The translations under genes and the position numbers were made by a program. Positions 15,381 through 16,664 of a stretch of DNA of 16,664 bases are shown in pieces; the stretch's first letter is position 1, and each line of letters begins with the position of its first letter. Source of the stretch: Candidatus Moranbacteria bacterium CG_4_8_14_3_um_filter_41_13. Its GTDB lineage: Bacteria; Patescibacteriota; Minisyncoccia; Moranbacterales; UBA1568. The DNA lies in NCBI GenBank assembly GCA_002782305.1, contig PFHN01000105.1, forward strand, positions 1 through 16,664, in the 5' to 3' direction. The notes below the pieces were generated by a model, which searched no databases, was not told the DNA's origin, and was given only the letters and a program-made list of their open reading frames with translations.

Positions 15381-16537
15381 TATTTTTCTTTTGTATTTTG
15401 ATACAAATCGAAATATGCCTTAGCGACGTTTCCCCAACTCATTTTCTCAGCGCGAGCTCTACTCGCTTCGCCAAATCGTTTCCGCATATCGGCATCTTCT
15501 ATCAGTTTTTCCAATTTTTCTGCGAGATCTTCTGGCGATTTTTGTTTCACATAAAATCCATTTTCACCATCCCCCACCAATTCCTCCGTTCCTCCTGTCA
15601 CTGTCGCGACGATCGGCATTCCCGAGGCGAGTGCTTCGAGCATCGTATTGCTCATTCCTTCGTTGAGTGATGGTAAACAGAAAATATCAGCCATTTCATA
15701 ATAACGGGCGAGGTCACTATGTTTGACGAGACCGAAGAATTTTACTTGTTTTTCAATACCCAAATCGATAGCCAATTGTTTGAGTGACACTGTCGCATCC
15801 CCTTCACCTACAATCCAGAGTTCTATTTTTCTCTCGGCATTTTTTTCCAAAAGAATCTCCATTGCTTCCACTAAATAATTGATGCCCTTACGTGGCGTGA
15901 GTCTCGAAACGCAGAGTATTCTCACGTATTCATCGACTTCTCTTGCAGGATTTGGTTTAAACTCATCGATATTGATGCCATTCTGGATAATCGATATGAC
16001 TTGAGCCTTGTTTGTTTCGAGAGCCAGTGTACGCAGTCCAGAGCTGTTCGATACGACATTCCTTGATTCTCTCCATATTTTCCTCGTCAGTGGACGGAGG
16101 AAATTATAGAGAAGAGTAAATCGCTCACTATATCCAGGGACATCAGCACCACGGAGCGATACGATATACGGTATGTGATATTTTTTAGACAGCCTCATTG
16201 CCATAAACCCACACGGCACCGTGAAGAAGGCATGTATGACATCAAACATTTCCTTCTTCAGCAGGTCATTAGCAAAAGAGTATCCTTTCCATGCATACGT
16301 GAGGAGATCTTTCTCTGATTGGTGATGAATATTTTTCCCATTTTTCCCGATTGGGATAGTATGAACGAAAATACGCTCGTCTACCGTCGTATGATGAATT
16401 GCTTCATCGACCGATGACGTCACGAGATGCACTTCCAGATCAGGAATGTGGGCGTACTCTTTCAATAAATACGCAGTGGCATTTCCTGCTCCACCTCCGA
16501 GCGGTGGATATTCATAATTAAGAAATAAGATTTTCAT
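15380..16537 (-). CDS. GT4-family cytoplasmic glycosyltransferase
   Basis: A 385-residue GT-B-fold retaining glycosyltransferase that would move a sugar from a nucleotide-sugar donor onto a lipid-linked or soluble acceptor in the cytoplasm. The N-terminal domain opens with MKILFLNYEYPPLGGGAGN, containing the glycine-rich acceptor-side loop. The C-terminal Glycos_transf_1 domain has VSRLTPRKG, with the donor-phosphate-binding R212 and K217. It also has the E-x7-E motif EGMSNTMLE (E293, E301), then GMPIVATVTGG. No membrane segment is seen. The frame extends to ATGs at 16564 and 16579, but those add 14 or fewer charged residues with no family counterpart, while GT4 proteins usually begin at MKIL. 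No start has a good Shine-Dalgarno, so the longer form cannot be excluded. It overlaps the downstream LPG_synthase_TM-like gene by one base, which indicates a two-gene operon. The specific sugar is unknown. Confidence 0.85.
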   Translation of the reverse strand: MKILFLNYEYPPLGGGAGNATAYLLKEYAHIPDLEVHLVTSSVDEAIHHTTVDERIFVHTIPIGKNGKNIHHQSEKDLLTYAWKGYSFANDLLKKEMFDVIHAFFTVPCGFMAMRLSKKYHIPYIVSLRGADVPGYSERFTLLYNFLRPLTRKIWRESRNVVSNSSGLRTLALETNKAQVISIIQNGINIDEFKPNPAREVDEYVRILCVSRLTPRKGINYLVEAMEILLEKNAERKIELWIVGEGDATVSLKQLAIDLGIEKQVKFFGLVKHSDLARYYEMADIFCLPSLNEGMSNTMLEALASGMPIVATVTGGTEELVGDGENGFYVKQKSPEDLAEKLEKLIEDADMRKRFGEASRARAEKMSWGNVAKAYFDLYQNTKEK

Positions 16538-16611
16538 AAAAATACTTCGATCATTTTTCTTCTTCATATATTCGTCCATCGATAATTGACTTCACCATCC
16601 CCTTCTCTGTT

Positions 16612-16640
16612 ATCATACTCGGAATAATCATTCCCGTCAT
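16612..16640 (-). promoter_or_regulatory. Predicted promoter of the GT4 gene with palindromic spacer
   Basis: Read on the minus strand: ATGACG (16640-16635), a 17-bp spacer and TATGAT (16617-16612), so a moderate -35 and a good -10. The spacer starts with an inverted repeat, GGAAT-GATT-ATTCC (16634-16621), which could be an operator. Transcription would start near 16605, about 67 nt before the chosen ATG. Confidence 0.4.
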
Positions 16641-16664
16641 TTTTTCTTATGTATTTTTTCGATA

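Noticed and set aside
16551..16640. Short minus-strand frame starting MTGMIIPS
   Set aside because: 29 residues, no recognisable family, it overlaps the predicted promoter and leader of the GT4 gene in another frame, and has no ribosome-binding site.

Overview
The window is almost wall-to-wall coding DNA, moderately AT-rich, with 1 to 35 bp gaps, overlapping start and stop codons, and few clear Shine-Dalgarno sites. UGA is used as a normal stop: the genes ending at 1964 and 14157 both end in TGA. This argues against the UGA=Gly code of Gracilibacteria and Absconditabacteria. Very compact packing, many membrane glycosyltransferase paralogs and the protein style suggest a Patescibacteria (CPR) bacterium. 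That placement is inferred from style only; no ribosomal or marker gene is present.

Region 1 (1-10423, minus strand) is a tandem array of seven homologous polytopic membrane proteins of about 530-590 residues; the last one transcribed is cut by the left window edge. All have the layout of GT-C glycosyltransferases (PMT/ArnT/GT39-like). A first membrane helix is followed at once by an acidic loop (consensus R-T-Y-H-F...D-Q-x-R-D-A). Next come a P-L-L-G-P...G-P-x-Y-Y-Y-F-Q loop, a Y-x-R-F-A-W-N-P-N motif, further helices and a C-terminal non-membrane domain. They read as one operon from a promoter at 10462-10490.

Region 2 (10424-10603) is a divergent promoter region with two good sigma70-like promoters whose -35 boxes face each other 20 bp apart.

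Region 3 (10604-14157, plus strand) is a two-gene unit: a more distant PMT-type glycosyltransferase with a D-E motif, then an eighth member of the array family, joined by a TAATG overlap.

Region 4 (14158-14453) is a 296-bp convergent spacer. It holds an apparent IS30-family transposase 3' remnant (minus strand), a strong bidirectional terminator and a second hairpin followed by a T-tract.

Region 5 (14454-16664, minus strand) holds a GT4 cytoplasmic glycosyltransferase and a LPG_synthase_TM/AglD-like membrane protein, overlapping by one base, with a promoter upstream of the GT4 gene.

Taken together this looks like a surface-glycan locus. A cytoplasmic GT4 enzyme would build lipid-linked precursor, and a battery of at least nine membrane GT-C enzymes would use polyprenyl-phosphate sugars on the outer face to build or decorate a polysaccharide or glycoprotein. 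The sugars and the acceptor cannot be read from the sequence. The most noteworthy feature is the head-to-tail paralog array itself, with member-specific changes in the acidic loop, in an exofacial cysteine pair and in the C-terminal domain.
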